The notes under the pieces are model-generated. The model was not told where the DNA came from, searched no databases, and saw only the letters and a list, made by a program, of their open reading frames with translations. The position numbers were made by a program, and so were the translations under genes. A stretch of 14,253 nucleotides of DNA, from assembly GCA_019414725.1 (NCBI GenBank), contig DXLM01000045.1, positions 1 through 14,253 on the forward strand, read 5' to 3'. Positions 1 through 6,648 of this stretch are shown piece after piece; position 1 is the first letter of the stretch; each line of letters opens with the position of its first letter. Source of the DNA: Bacteroides sp. (lineage in GTDB: Bacteria; Bacteroidota; Bacteroidia; Bacteroidales; Bacteroidaceae).

Positions 1-20
1 TTAAAATTCATAGTCTAATT

Positions 21-134
21 TCAATGATACAAGTTACCATTATTCAGATTAATCACATCACGAGCCTGCCGGGCAAAAGCAGACAATAATCCGTCAGCCA
101 GTATCAGAAAAGTAACAATCAACCTCTTATACAT
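21..134 (-). pseudogene. Probable remnant of a small secreted/envelope protein gene
   Basis: A 37-codon ORF starts 3 bases after the stop of the upstream 164-aa gene, so it is positioned as the third gene of the operon. The translation begins MYKRLIVTFLILADGLLSAF, a convincing signal peptide with a possible SPase I site after SAFA. It continues with RDVINLNNGN and stops. DVIxLxNG just after a signal peptide resembles the start of a common Bacteroidetes envelope protein type (DVIYLKNGS...), which is normally much longer. Just beyond, in the neighbouring frame, the bases read LVSLKLDYEF and then TAA at positions 1-3, which looks like an outer-membrane beta-strand C-terminus. I infer an internally deleted and frameshifted remnant. 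It could instead be a genuine small exported peptide. No recognised function. Confidence 0.4.
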
Positions 135-137
135 AAG

Positions 138-632
138 CTAAAATCCATTATTTAGTCCTTTAATAACTCCGGCTGATACCAGCTCTTGATAGAGGGCGTC
201 TTTCGCAACGGAAACCACTGCTGAAATTCGATACTGCTTTCCCATCTTCACCACTGAAAGATTCTCTCCTACCATATTGGCAAAATTCATGTAAGAACCT
301 CCTTTTTGGAAAAAGACATCAAAATAATCCTGATGTTGCTGTTCTACCACCATACTTCCTGCCAAAGGTTTCTGCCGGGTGCGTGAAGTCTGGCTGGAAA
401 ATCCTTTAAAAAGCACCCCATGAACTGCACACTTCTTGATCACATCGGCATCCAATTTACTTTTCTTCTGGATTACTGTCACTTTTACCAAATAAGTACC
501 TTGTGCACCTACTCCTTCTCCCTCTATCTCATATTTTAAAGGGGCATCATCTGCGTGCGCTCCAATACAGATGAATACAAAAAGAACCGTCATAATGATT
601 CTACCGACAAATTTCACATTCATTACTCTCAT
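138..632 (-). CDS. Secreted hypothetical protein, 164 aa
   Basis: I do not recognise a characterised family. The N-terminus has a basic start, a hydrophobic core (IIMTVLFVFICIG) and an AHA signal-peptidase I site before DDAPLKYEIEG, so the mature protein should be periplasmic or exported, about 138 residues. The mature part looks like a compact alpha/beta domain. It opens with a strand-rich stretch (YEIEGEGVGAQGTYLVKVTV), has a single Cys in KKCAVHGVLF, and ends with a short helical tail. There are no membrane segments after the signal peptide and no obvious catalytic motif. Translation could start at residue 1 or at Met4 (base 623); neither has a strong Shine-Dalgarno sequence. It begins 22 bases after the WG-repeat gene and is probably co-transcribed with it, which suggests a shared envelope role. 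Confidence 0.8.
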   Translation of the reverse strand: MRVMNVKFVGRIIMTVLFVFICIGAHADDAPLKYEIEGEGVGAQGTYLVKVTVIQKKSKLDADVIKKCAVHGVLFKGFSSQTSRTRQKPLAGSMVVEQQHQDYFDVFFQKGGSYMNFANMVGENLSVVKMGKQYRISAVVSVAKDALYQELVSAGVIKGLNNGF

Positions 633-654
633 AATTCTATTCTTTAATTATATA

Positions 655-2349
655 TTATTGTTCACACCCTTCTTTACCGGCAAACTGCAAATATTCATCC
701 TTCACTTTCCGATAATACTCTCCCATCAATTCGCCCGTATTCTTCTGAATCTTTTCTTCAAGATCTTCTAACACATATTTCAAAAAACCACAATGATTAC
801 TACCTCCTGCTATAGCAGTAGCTGTAGACCCACCAAGGGCATCTACCTCATCCATAGAAACTCCCAGATTAATTCCGGATGAAGGCTTATTTTGATTCCT
901 GCTTTCATCTTTAAAAGAATTAGAGTTTGTAGATTCCAAATCATTATGCACACTTGCAATGTAACCAATCGTATTCAACGTTCTTTTCTTCTTGTCCTTT
1001 TTGGCTTGCTTCAGCGCTAACGCTACTTCTCCATTATCCGGATCCAATTCTGCCGCTATCTTCAGATGCTCCATTCCTTTAGAATAAATGCCATCAGTCA
1101 CTTGCCCTTTTCCCATATAATAGTGGGCCATGGCATAGTCCGGAATCAAATCTGTCAATAAATTAAACATACCCCAAGCACCTGCCACTCCCTTTTTTTC
1201 TTCTTTCAAAAAGGATTCTGTCACATCCTCTGCAAAGCCATCAGAGAGTTGTCCCTTCGTATCTATCCAACCGAGTACGGAATTCAGCCAAACAGGTGCT
1301 TTGCCATCCACAAAACTACCTATATAATCAATCCTTCCCGGTAGTAATAAAGCACCTTGACTATTATATAGCCCCATTGCAAGACTTTTGGCAATCCAGA
1401 CCTTTGCCGATACATCATAATATACCCATTGATAAACACAAGGCAATATAGTACGCCCATATATATCCAAAGCCCCCCATTTATCCTGCTTGCAAGCAAG
1501 AACAAATCCATCTTCTGCTATTATAAGCTCCTCATATTCTGTAGGAATTACAGTTTGTCCTCCCACTACAAGGCCCATTTTACCATTATCTTCCCTTATT
1601 CTGAGAGAATCGGTTATAACTTCTGCTCCAGGATTATTAATTTTTTCATTGACCTCTCTGCTACATTCAGCGATTTTATCAAGCAAATCATCAAAATCAC
1701 CGTTCCCTTTCGCATTTTTCACTTCTTCTTGTTTCTGGCGATATACCTTATTGGATATAGGAACGCTTATCATTGCTTCTTCTAGAATATATTTACATGG
1801 AACAACGATTTCTCCCCTTAAATTAATAGCCCCGAACTTACCCTCTTGCTTGATTGTAGCCAACATGTTATCTCTAAAATTATCAGCGTAATCAAATTGA
1901 GGTTCAATGACAAATTCTCCTTTTTTATTTATAAAGCCAAACTTGCCATTCTTCTTTACCGCAGACAGTCCTAAATTAAATCCATGAATATCATCTGCAT
2001 TTTCAAACTGCGGTTTAATTATAAAACGGTTGTGTATGTCTATAAAACCTACTTTTCCTCCTAAAACTACTCCTGCCAACTTTTCTGTAAATCTCTTGGT
2101 CACCCCTTCATATTGTGGAGAAATCAACCAATTTATCTCATAATCCTGATTTACTAAAGCCGCATCCCATCCACCAAACATAGAATTACCCCTATATTTT
2201 GAATTTTCCCACCATCCTTTATTTTCGGTCTGCTCATATCCCCATTTCTTTGTTACAGCATTTTGGCGCGCCTTCTGTGCATAAAAACTAAAAGGTATAG
2301 CACAGCATAATAAAAACAATATTACTTTTTTTACTTCATTCATATACAT
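655..2349 (-). CDS. Secreted WG-repeat protein with TPR-like segment, 564 aa
   Basis: The signal peptide (about residues 1-25) ends SFYAQ, predicting export to the periplasm or beyond. Residues about 35-185 and 255-375 hold WG/KWG-type beta repeats. The recurring pattern is KxGFIxxxxxFxIxPQFxxAxxF; clear copies start near G98, G135 and K170, and a second block includes NGKMGL, DKWGAL and VLGWID. A charged, probably helical insert (about 200-240) separates the two blocks. Residues about 395-455 look like one or two TPR-type helical hairpins (AMAHYYMGKG, GMEHLKIAAELDPDNGE). The C-terminus (about 520-564) is helical and contains two Cys. WG repeats are generally binding scaffolds and no enzyme motif is visible, so I assign no activity. 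Met3 (base 2343) is an equally possible start. It is the first gene of the putative three-gene envelope unit. Confidence 0.85.
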   Translation of the reverse strand: MYMNEVKKVILFLLCCAIPFSFYAQKARQNAVTKKWGYEQTENKGWWENSKYRGNSMFGGWDAALVNQDYEINWLISPQYEGVTKRFTEKLAGVVLGGKVGFIDIHNRFIIKPQFENADDIHGFNLGLSAVKKNGKFGFINKKGEFVIEPQFDYADNFRDNMLATIKQEGKFGAINLRGEIVVPCKYILEEAMISVPISNKVYRQKQEEVKNAKGNGDFDDLLDKIAECSREVNEKINNPGAEVITDSLRIREDNGKMGLVVGGQTVIPTEYEELIIAEDGFVLACKQDKWGALDIYGRTILPCVYQWVYYDVSAKVWIAKSLAMGLYNSQGALLLPGRIDYIGSFVDGKAPVWLNSVLGWIDTKGQLSDGFAEDVTESFLKEEKKGVAGAWGMFNLLTDLIPDYAMAHYYMGKGQVTDGIYSKGMEHLKIAAELDPDNGEVALALKQAKKDKKKRTLNTIGYIASVHNDLESTNSNSFKDESRNQNKPSSGINLGVSMDEVDALGGSTATAIAGGSNHCGFLKYVLEDLEEKIQKNTGELMGEYYRKVKDEYLQFAGKEGCEQ

Positions 2350-2374
2350 GTCTTTTTTTAACCTTATGCGGCTT

Positions 2375-2405
2375 CAAAGAAAAACAATTAACGTCATTTT
2401 ACAAA
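2375..2405 (-). promoter_or_regulatory. Predicted promoter of the WG-repeat operon
   Basis: On the minus strand TTTG (2405-2402) is followed by exactly 19 bases and then TTTCTTTG (2382-2375). The Bacteroidetes primary-sigma pattern is TTTG, about 19 bases, TAnnTTTG, so the -33 box and spacing fit and the -7 box has one mismatch (T for A). Transcription would start around 2368, giving a leader of roughly 20 bases before the ATG at 2349. Confidence 0.5.
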
Positions 2406-2515
2406 TTCACAAAACCAAGAGAAAGTATCAAACAGCCTAACAAGCATACTATTCTATCTAAATTAACGACTATATAGCCTCATTTCCATATACCGCAAAG
2501 GGAAAATTAAGCACT

Positions 2516-2554
2516 AAAAACAAAAAAAGCAGCAATCTCACGACTCCTGCTTTT
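2516..2554 (-). terminator. Intrinsic terminator after the LytTR regulator gene
   Basis: Read on the minus strand, AAAAGCAG (2554-2547) pairs perfectly with CTGCTTTT (2532-2525) around a 14-base loop, and the 3' arm runs into a T-rich tract (TTTTTTTGTTTTT). It lies about 60 bases after the regulator stop codon. It separates the two-component unit from the WG-repeat operon. Confidence 0.7.
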
Positions 2555-2614
2555 CCACTGTGACTTAAAATCACTTTCTATAAACTTGTATTTTCAACGT
2601 CATCAATAGATTCA

Positions 2615-3379
2615 CTACAACAAATAAAACCTATCCTGCAATTCTTTTCTGAACTTCTTGGAAACCTGAAGTTCCGTAATATTCTCAAACGGGGGAAACA
2701 TGACGCAGCGGTTCTCCTTAATCATCATCAGATAATTGATATTAATGATATACGACTGATGGATCTGGACGAAGCAGGAGTCATATCCCTTGATATGATC
2801 GGCCGTAGTATTTTTCTTCAGCAGCAAAGGCAGCTGGTTGTTCAGCACCACTTCCCACAGTTTCCGGTCGGAGTTATAACGGAAAAAACCGATGTCAATG
2901 GAGCGCAGAATGCGCAAGTCATTGATGGGTGTGGATATCATAAAAGTATGCTCGCCGGCCGAATACACACGCGGAGGGATAACCAAAGATGCGGCTGCCG
3001 ACTCTTCCGCCTTTTTCATGAAGCGGTCAATGATCCCTTCCAGCTCCTTCTTGTCTATAGGCTTCAGCAAGTAGTCGAAAGCTGCTCCACGAATAGCATA
3101 AATCATGTACTTATCATAAGCTGTATAGAACACAATCTGCATATTCCAAGTGATTGCCCCCCTTAGCTGTTCCAGCAGTTCCATGCCCTTCATGTCCGGC
3201 AATTCCACGTCCAGAAACAGCAAGTCCGGATGAACTTTTTCCAGCAGTTTCCGGCCATTCGCACCGTTACGTGCCATCCCGTCTATAGACAGCCTGTTAT
3301 ATTTCTTCAACTCCAGACAAAGATTGTCCGCAGAGAACTCATCATCATCAATTATTACGACCCTGTATAGTTTATCCAT
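2615..3379 (-). CDS. LytTR-family DNA-binding response regulator, 254 aa
   Basis: This is the cytoplasmic response regulator of a two-component system. The receiver domain spans about residues 5-118, with the acidic triad D11-D12-D13, phosphoacceptor D57 in LLFLDVELPD, T86 in FYTA and K106 in LLKPID. All key residues are present. A LytTR DNA-binding domain follows at about 145-250, with the characteristic FVQIHQSYIININYL stretch near 203-217. The reading frame stays open upstream to base 3451. I choose the ATG at 3379 because MDKLYRVVIIDDDE begins the receiver fold directly, and the upstream extension would overlap a promoter. The gene lies 127 bases downstream of its probable partner kinase. 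LytTR proteins usually bind paired direct repeats. The targets are unknown, although the WG operon is next downstream. Confidence 0.93.
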   Translation of the reverse strand: MDKLYRVVIIDDDEFSADNLCLELKKYNRLSIDGMARNGANGRKLLEKVHPDLLFLDVELPDMKGMELLEQLRGAITWNMQIVFYTAYDKYMIYAIRGAAFDYLLKPIDKKELEGIIDRFMKKAEESAAASLVIPPRVYSAGEHTFMISTPINDLRILRSIDIGFFRYNSDRKLWEVVLNNQLPLLLKKNTTADHIKGYDSCFVQIHQSYIININYLMMIKENRCVMFPPFENITELQVSKKFRKELQDRFYLL

Positions 3380-3411
3380 AGTAAACAATCCTGCTTTAGT
3401 TATTAACGGAA

Positions 3412-3443
3412 CAAAAGTATTAAAACATGTTTTAACGCACAAA
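3412..3443 (-). promoter_or_regulatory. Predicted internal promoter of the response regulator
   Basis: On the minus strand TTTG (3443-3440), a 20-base spacer, then TACTTTTG (3419-3412) matches the Bacteroidetes promoter pattern (TAnnTTTG -7 box). Transcription would start near 3405, about 25 bases before the ATG at 3379. This suggests the regulator can be expressed independently of the kinase. The spacer holds a perfect palindrome, listed separately. Confidence 0.55.
3420..3435. repeat. Perfect 16-bp palindrome inside the promoter spacer
   Basis: TTAAAACATGTTTTAA is identical to its own reverse complement. It occupies 16 of the 20 bases between the predicted -33 and -7 boxes of the regulator promoter and directly abuts the -7 box. 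A symmetric site here is what a dimeric repressor operator would look like. In AT-rich DNA such a palindrome can arise by chance, so the position carries more weight than the sequence. Confidence 0.6.
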
Positions 3444-3506
3444 CCCGACACTCCGGTTATGGAACTATAGCGACCGTTTCGGACACTATCCTAGCAAAAA
3501 TAACAA

Positions 3507-5543
3507 CTAAACCATCTTTTTCAAATTATAATCATAGCCTTGGGGCAGGAAGACAGCAAACTCGCAACCGGTTTCTCCGTCTTCCAGCTGCACATTGGTT
3601 ATGGATATGTCGATATGCTTTTTATTGTTGGCGTTCAACAACTGTATGGTTTGAAGAATCACTTTTATACCGGTGCCTGTACCATGGTTGGCACTGTTTA
3701 TCCGGTAACCTCCCCCATTGTCACGCACCTTGACGCAGATTCCCTCCCCGGTCTTCTTGATATCAATCCACAGTCTTTTCATCCCCTCTTTGTCCTTCAG
3801 GGCATGCTTGATGGCATTTTCTATCGGAATCTGTATCATCATGGAAGGAAGTATTTCTTGGTCAAGATGGATGGCAGCATCTATGGATGTGGACAGTATA
3901 AAGCTATCTCCCAATGCTTCACGTTCCAGGTTGATAAACGTATTGACAAAGTCCAGTTCCTCGGCCATGGTAACGCACAGCTGTTCGGTCAGTTCCAGGT
4001 TGCGCCGCATCAGCTTTACCAACCCACGCATATTTCCGGCCTGCTCATCGGTGTAGTTTCCCATCTCACGGTTCAGAATGTTAAAAATGAAATGGGGGGA
4101 AACCCGGTTACGGATATTCTCCATACGCAAAGTGGCAATCATATTCTGACTTTTCATTTGCAGCAGGAAACGCTGTCTCTTGTTGTACATGTAAACAAAA
4201 ACAACGAGCCCCAAAATACAGATGCAGGCAAACATCCACAGGTAAAGCGTCTGATTCAGCGCCAGTACTTCATTCTCTTTTTGCTGGATAAAAATTTTCT
4301 GCTTCATCAGCGTGGTGTCCTGACTGTATTTCAGATCAATTTCAGCTGTACGCATTTTAATACGCTCATTACGTGTAGAATCATCAATACGCTGATTTTC
4401 CATTTGATAATAATAGGCTTGTTTGAAATCCCCCACCTCTTCAAAATAATGTTGCAGGTAACGGTTACGGATATGCTGCATATTCGGTTCCACATAATCA
4501 GGCTGTATAGCCTCAGACATACGTTTACGTGCTAAAGACAAATTATTCTGCTTCAAGGCAAGTTCAATCAATTGGGTATCCAAATAATAGAGAGCCGTCT
4601 GATTTTCGATAGAACGAAAAAAATCACTGCAAAGGTTTAAATAGTATGCGGCAGAATCAACCTGATTCATCAATAGAAAAGTTTCTCCCAAATTCATTTC
4701 AGTCAGATGTTCCTCAAAAATCATATCCGGATAAGAACGAGCTAACAATAATGATTTTCTGAAAAATTCCAAAGCATTAGGATAATCAGCACGAAAATAA
4801 TAAGAATTACCACGATTATTTAAATAAATATGTTTCTCAAATGGAAGCATCTTATCATATTGCCGGGCAGCCAGTTCATAGTAATGATCACAAGACGTAA
4901 AATCACGAAGTTCCATATAAACCTGTGCCAATCCGTAATAAACAGGAAAACGTTTTTCTTCAGGAATCTTCAATGAATCACAGTAAGACAAAGCTTTACG
5001 ATACCACATCGCGCCTTTATCATAATGACCGGTACGGACAAAAGCATCAGCCAAATTAATAGAAATATCATGAAGCATATCTCTGTTACTACCCTTCAAA
5101 CGATAATCAAATGCTTTTTGAAAACATACCACTGAAGAATCTGTCAACCCTTGACGAGCACATACATTACCCCGCATATTGTAAATCTCAGCATACAAAT
5201 CATTAATTAACGATGACGGTTCAGCTCCTTCGCAAAATACTTCCGCTCTATCCATGCTAAGTTTAGCCGAATCCATCTCGGATTTAAACATATATGCTTT
5301 TGCCAAAAGAACAAGATAATGGTAATACGCCACACTATCTGTGGCAACCGACATTTGCCTGGCAGTCCGGGTACATACATAACTAGGATTTTTTGACAAT
5401 GAATCAATTATAAAATCATAATACTGCATATAGATATCCATTTGGGTCTTTTTATAAGTTCCGGAACTTGTACAAGATACTCCCCATATACAAAATAATA
5501 CACTATACCATAAAAATTTAAATATCAAATGTATGTTCTCCAT
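3507..5543 (-). CDS. TPR-containing sensor histidine kinase (LytS/YehU-type), about 678 aa
   Basis: Membrane sensor kinase, presumably phosphorylating the adjacent LytTR regulator. Residues 1-24 form a hydrophobic leader ending GVSC; Cys24 could be lipidated. Residues about 30-390 are a helical TPR-type repeat array (for example LNNRGNSYYFRADYPNALEF), presumably periplasmic. A charged helix (about 390-425) leads to one membrane helix at about 432-452 (LYLWMFACICILGLVVFVYM). The cytoplasmic kinase follows: phospho-acceptor His484 in SPHFIFN, N-box N576 in PIENAIKHAL, DNGGG at 608-612 and HGTGTG at 620-625, so the catalytic set is complete. I start at 5543, not the ATG 15 bases upstream, because AAGGAGG (5555-5549) sits 5 bases before it. 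The signal sensed is unknown. GC content falls from the kinase core to the TPR half. Confidence 0.92.
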   Translation of the reverse strand: MENIHLIFKFLWYSVLFCIWGVSCTSSGTYKKTQMDIYMQYYDFIIDSLSKNPSYVCTRTARQMSVATDSVAYYHYLVLLAKAYMFKSEMDSAKLSMDRAEVFCEGAEPSSLINDLYAEIYNMRGNVCARQGLTDSSVVCFQKAFDYRLKGSNRDMLHDISINLADAFVRTGHYDKGAMWYRKALSYCDSLKIPEEKRFPVYYGLAQVYMELRDFTSCDHYYELAARQYDKMLPFEKHIYLNNRGNSYYFRADYPNALEFFRKSLLLARSYPDMIFEEHLTEMNLGETFLLMNQVDSAAYYLNLCSDFFRSIENQTALYYLDTQLIELALKQNNLSLARKRMSEAIQPDYVEPNMQHIRNRYLQHYFEEVGDFKQAYYYQMENQRIDDSTRNERIKMRTAEIDLKYSQDTTLMKQKIFIQQKENEVLALNQTLYLWMFACICILGLVVFVYMYNKRQRFLLQMKSQNMIATLRMENIRNRVSPHFIFNILNREMGNYTDEQAGNMRGLVKLMRRNLELTEQLCVTMAEELDFVNTFINLEREALGDSFILSTSIDAAIHLDQEILPSMMIQIPIENAIKHALKDKEGMKRLWIDIKKTGEGICVKVRDNGGGYRINSANHGTGTGIKVILQTIQLLNANNKKHIDISITNVQLEDGETGCEFAVFLPQGYDYNLKKMV

Positions 5544-5548
5544 CTTAT

Positions 5549-5555
5549 CCTCCTT
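5549..5555 (-). promoter_or_regulatory. Strong Shine-Dalgarno that sets the kinase start
   Basis: On the minus strand AAGGAGG lies 5 bases upstream of the ATG at 5543. Strong Shine-Dalgarno sequences are rare in this window, so this one decides the start. The alternative ATG at 5558 overlaps the region just upstream of this site and would put the start almost at the predicted transcription start. Confidence 0.7.
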
Positions 5556-5568
5556 CATAGCTTATTGA

Positions 5569-5576
5569 CAAACATA
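5569..5576 (-). promoter_or_regulatory. Predicted -7 box of the histidine kinase gene
   Basis: TATGTTTG on the minus strand matches TAnnTTTG. The nearest upstream TTG is only 14 bases away, so the -33 box is poor. It faces away from the divergent epimerase promoter in the same 180-base gap. Confidence 0.4.
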
Positions 5577-5667
5577 AGCAAAAATAAACACAACCATATA
5601 CTTTTATTAAAATTTATTTGACCCAAACAGCCTTTTAGATAAAATTTACACAAAGATGAAGATTCAC

Positions 5668-5698
5668 TTTGTCATGTCATGAAACATCCCTACCTTTG
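5668..5698 (+). promoter_or_regulatory. Predicted promoter of the LacX-type epimerase gene
   Basis: TTTG (5668-5671), exactly 19 bases, then TACCTTTG (5691-5698) is a full match to the Bacteroidetes promoter consensus. It is the clearest promoter in the window. Transcription would start near 5705, 20 bases before the ATG. The spacer begins with the odd palindrome TCATG-T-CATGA (5672-5682), a possible small operator. Confidence 0.7.
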
Positions 5699-5724
5699 AA
5701 AAAAGAATTTATAAACGAAGAAAC

Positions 5725-6600
5725 ATGGAAACACTATCTAATTCTATCCTGACTGTACAAATAGCCAAGCATGGTGCCGAGCTTCAAAGTATCAAAAAGG
5801 ATGGCAAAGAATATCTTTGGCAGGGCGACGCTAAATTTTGGGGACGGCGTTCACCTGTCCTTTTCCCTATAGTAGGACGTGTGTGGAACAATAAATACCG
5901 TCATGCCGGAAATACTTATGAAATAGGACAACACGGTTTTGCACGTGATATGGACTTCAAACTAACCTATAAAGAAGACAAAGGAGCTGTATATTGGTTG
6001 GAAAGCACTCCTGATACATTGGGCAAGTTTCCTTTTCCCTTCCGCCTGCTGGTGGGATATTTATTGGAAGAAAATAAAATCACCGTAAAATGGCGTGTAG
6101 AAAATCTGGGAGCCATGGATATGTATTTCCAGATTGGAGCACACCCAGCTTTCTATTTCCCCGAGTTCGATGCTGCTACAAAGGATCGTGGCTTCTTTGT
6201 TTTTGACCGAAAGTCTGACTTAGAATATATCATGCCAACCGAAAAGGGGTGCGTATCACCAGAACGTCATGTACTAAAATTAAACAAAGAAGGGCTGATG
6301 CCAATTGATATTCATACTTTTGATTGTGACACTTATATTTTTGACAATAAACAACTGAAAAAAATAACCTTACTGGATAAAAAGAAAAAGCCCCATATCA
6401 GTTTGGAATTTAATTCTCCATTGGTAGCTTTGTGGTCTCCTACCAAGACACATCCCGATTGCCCATTTGTTTGCATTGAACCATGGTATGGAAGTTGCGA
6501 TTCTGTAGGGTATTCGGGCGAATTAAAGGACCGTGAATGGATACAGAAATTGGAACCAAAAGAAACGTTTGATGTAGAATATAAAATCATTATAGAGTAA
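5725..6600 (+). CDS. Aldose 1-epimerase family protein (LacX-like mutarotase), 291 aa
   Basis: Belongs to the galactose-mutarotase fold (COG2017) and most resembles the LacX subgroup, for which HGFARD is typical (His70 here). Such enzymes interconvert alpha and beta anomers of sugars or sugar phosphates in the cytoplasm; the natural substrate of the LacX group is not firmly known. Candidate active-site residues are visible: His70 in QHGFARD, His140 in QIGAHPAFYFP, and Glu252 in CIEPWYGSCDS, corresponding to the His/His/Glu pattern of mutarotases. There is no signal peptide or membrane segment, and the length of about 290 residues is normal. The start follows the predicted promoter by 20 bases. 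It is monocistronic, ending at a hairpin terminator shared with the convergent transporter gene. Confidence 0.88.
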   Translation: METLSNSILTVQIAKHGAELQSIKKDGKEYLWQGDAKFWGRRSPVLFPIVGRVWNNKYRHAGNTYEIGQHGFARDMDFKLTYKEDKGAVYWLESTPDTLGKFPFPFRLLVGYLLEENKITVKWRVENLGAMDMYFQIGAHPAFYFPEFDAATKDRGFFVFDRKSDLEYIMPTEKGCVSPERHVLKLNKEGLMPIDIHTFDCDTYIFDNKQLKKITLLDKKKKPHISLEFNSPLVALWSPTKTHPDCPFVCIEPWYGSCDSVGYSGELKDREWIQKLEPKETFDVEYKIIIE

Positions 6601-6609
6601 TCAAAAATA

Positions 6610-6646
6610 ACGGGGTATGCACGATGAGTCACACCCCGTCTTTTTT
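6610..6646. terminator. Bidirectional terminator between epimerase and transporter genes
   Basis: ACGGGGT (6610-6616) pairs with ACCCCGT (6633-6639) around a 16-base loop. On the plus strand it is followed by CTTTTTT (6640-6646), and on the minus strand by TATTTTTGA. It begins 9 bases after the epimerase stop and lies directly beyond the transporter stop at 6649, so it can serve both convergent genes. Confidence 0.8.
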
Positions 6647-6648
6647 GC

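Noticed and set aside
3380..3451. Longer start for the LytTR regulator (278 aa)
   Set aside because: The extra 24 residues precede the receiver fold, are not typical of the family, and overlap the predicted -33/-7 boxes.
3540..4535. A 331-codon open frame on the plus strand, antisense to the histidine kinase
   Set aside because: It covers the kinase gene, whose protein has a complete set of kinase motifs. The antisense translation is low in recognisable structure and has no promoter or ribosome site. It is a shadow of the real gene.
5467..5476. CTTGTACAAG palindrome near the start of the kinase gene
   Set aside because: Only 10 bp, inside coding sequence, and expected by chance at this length.
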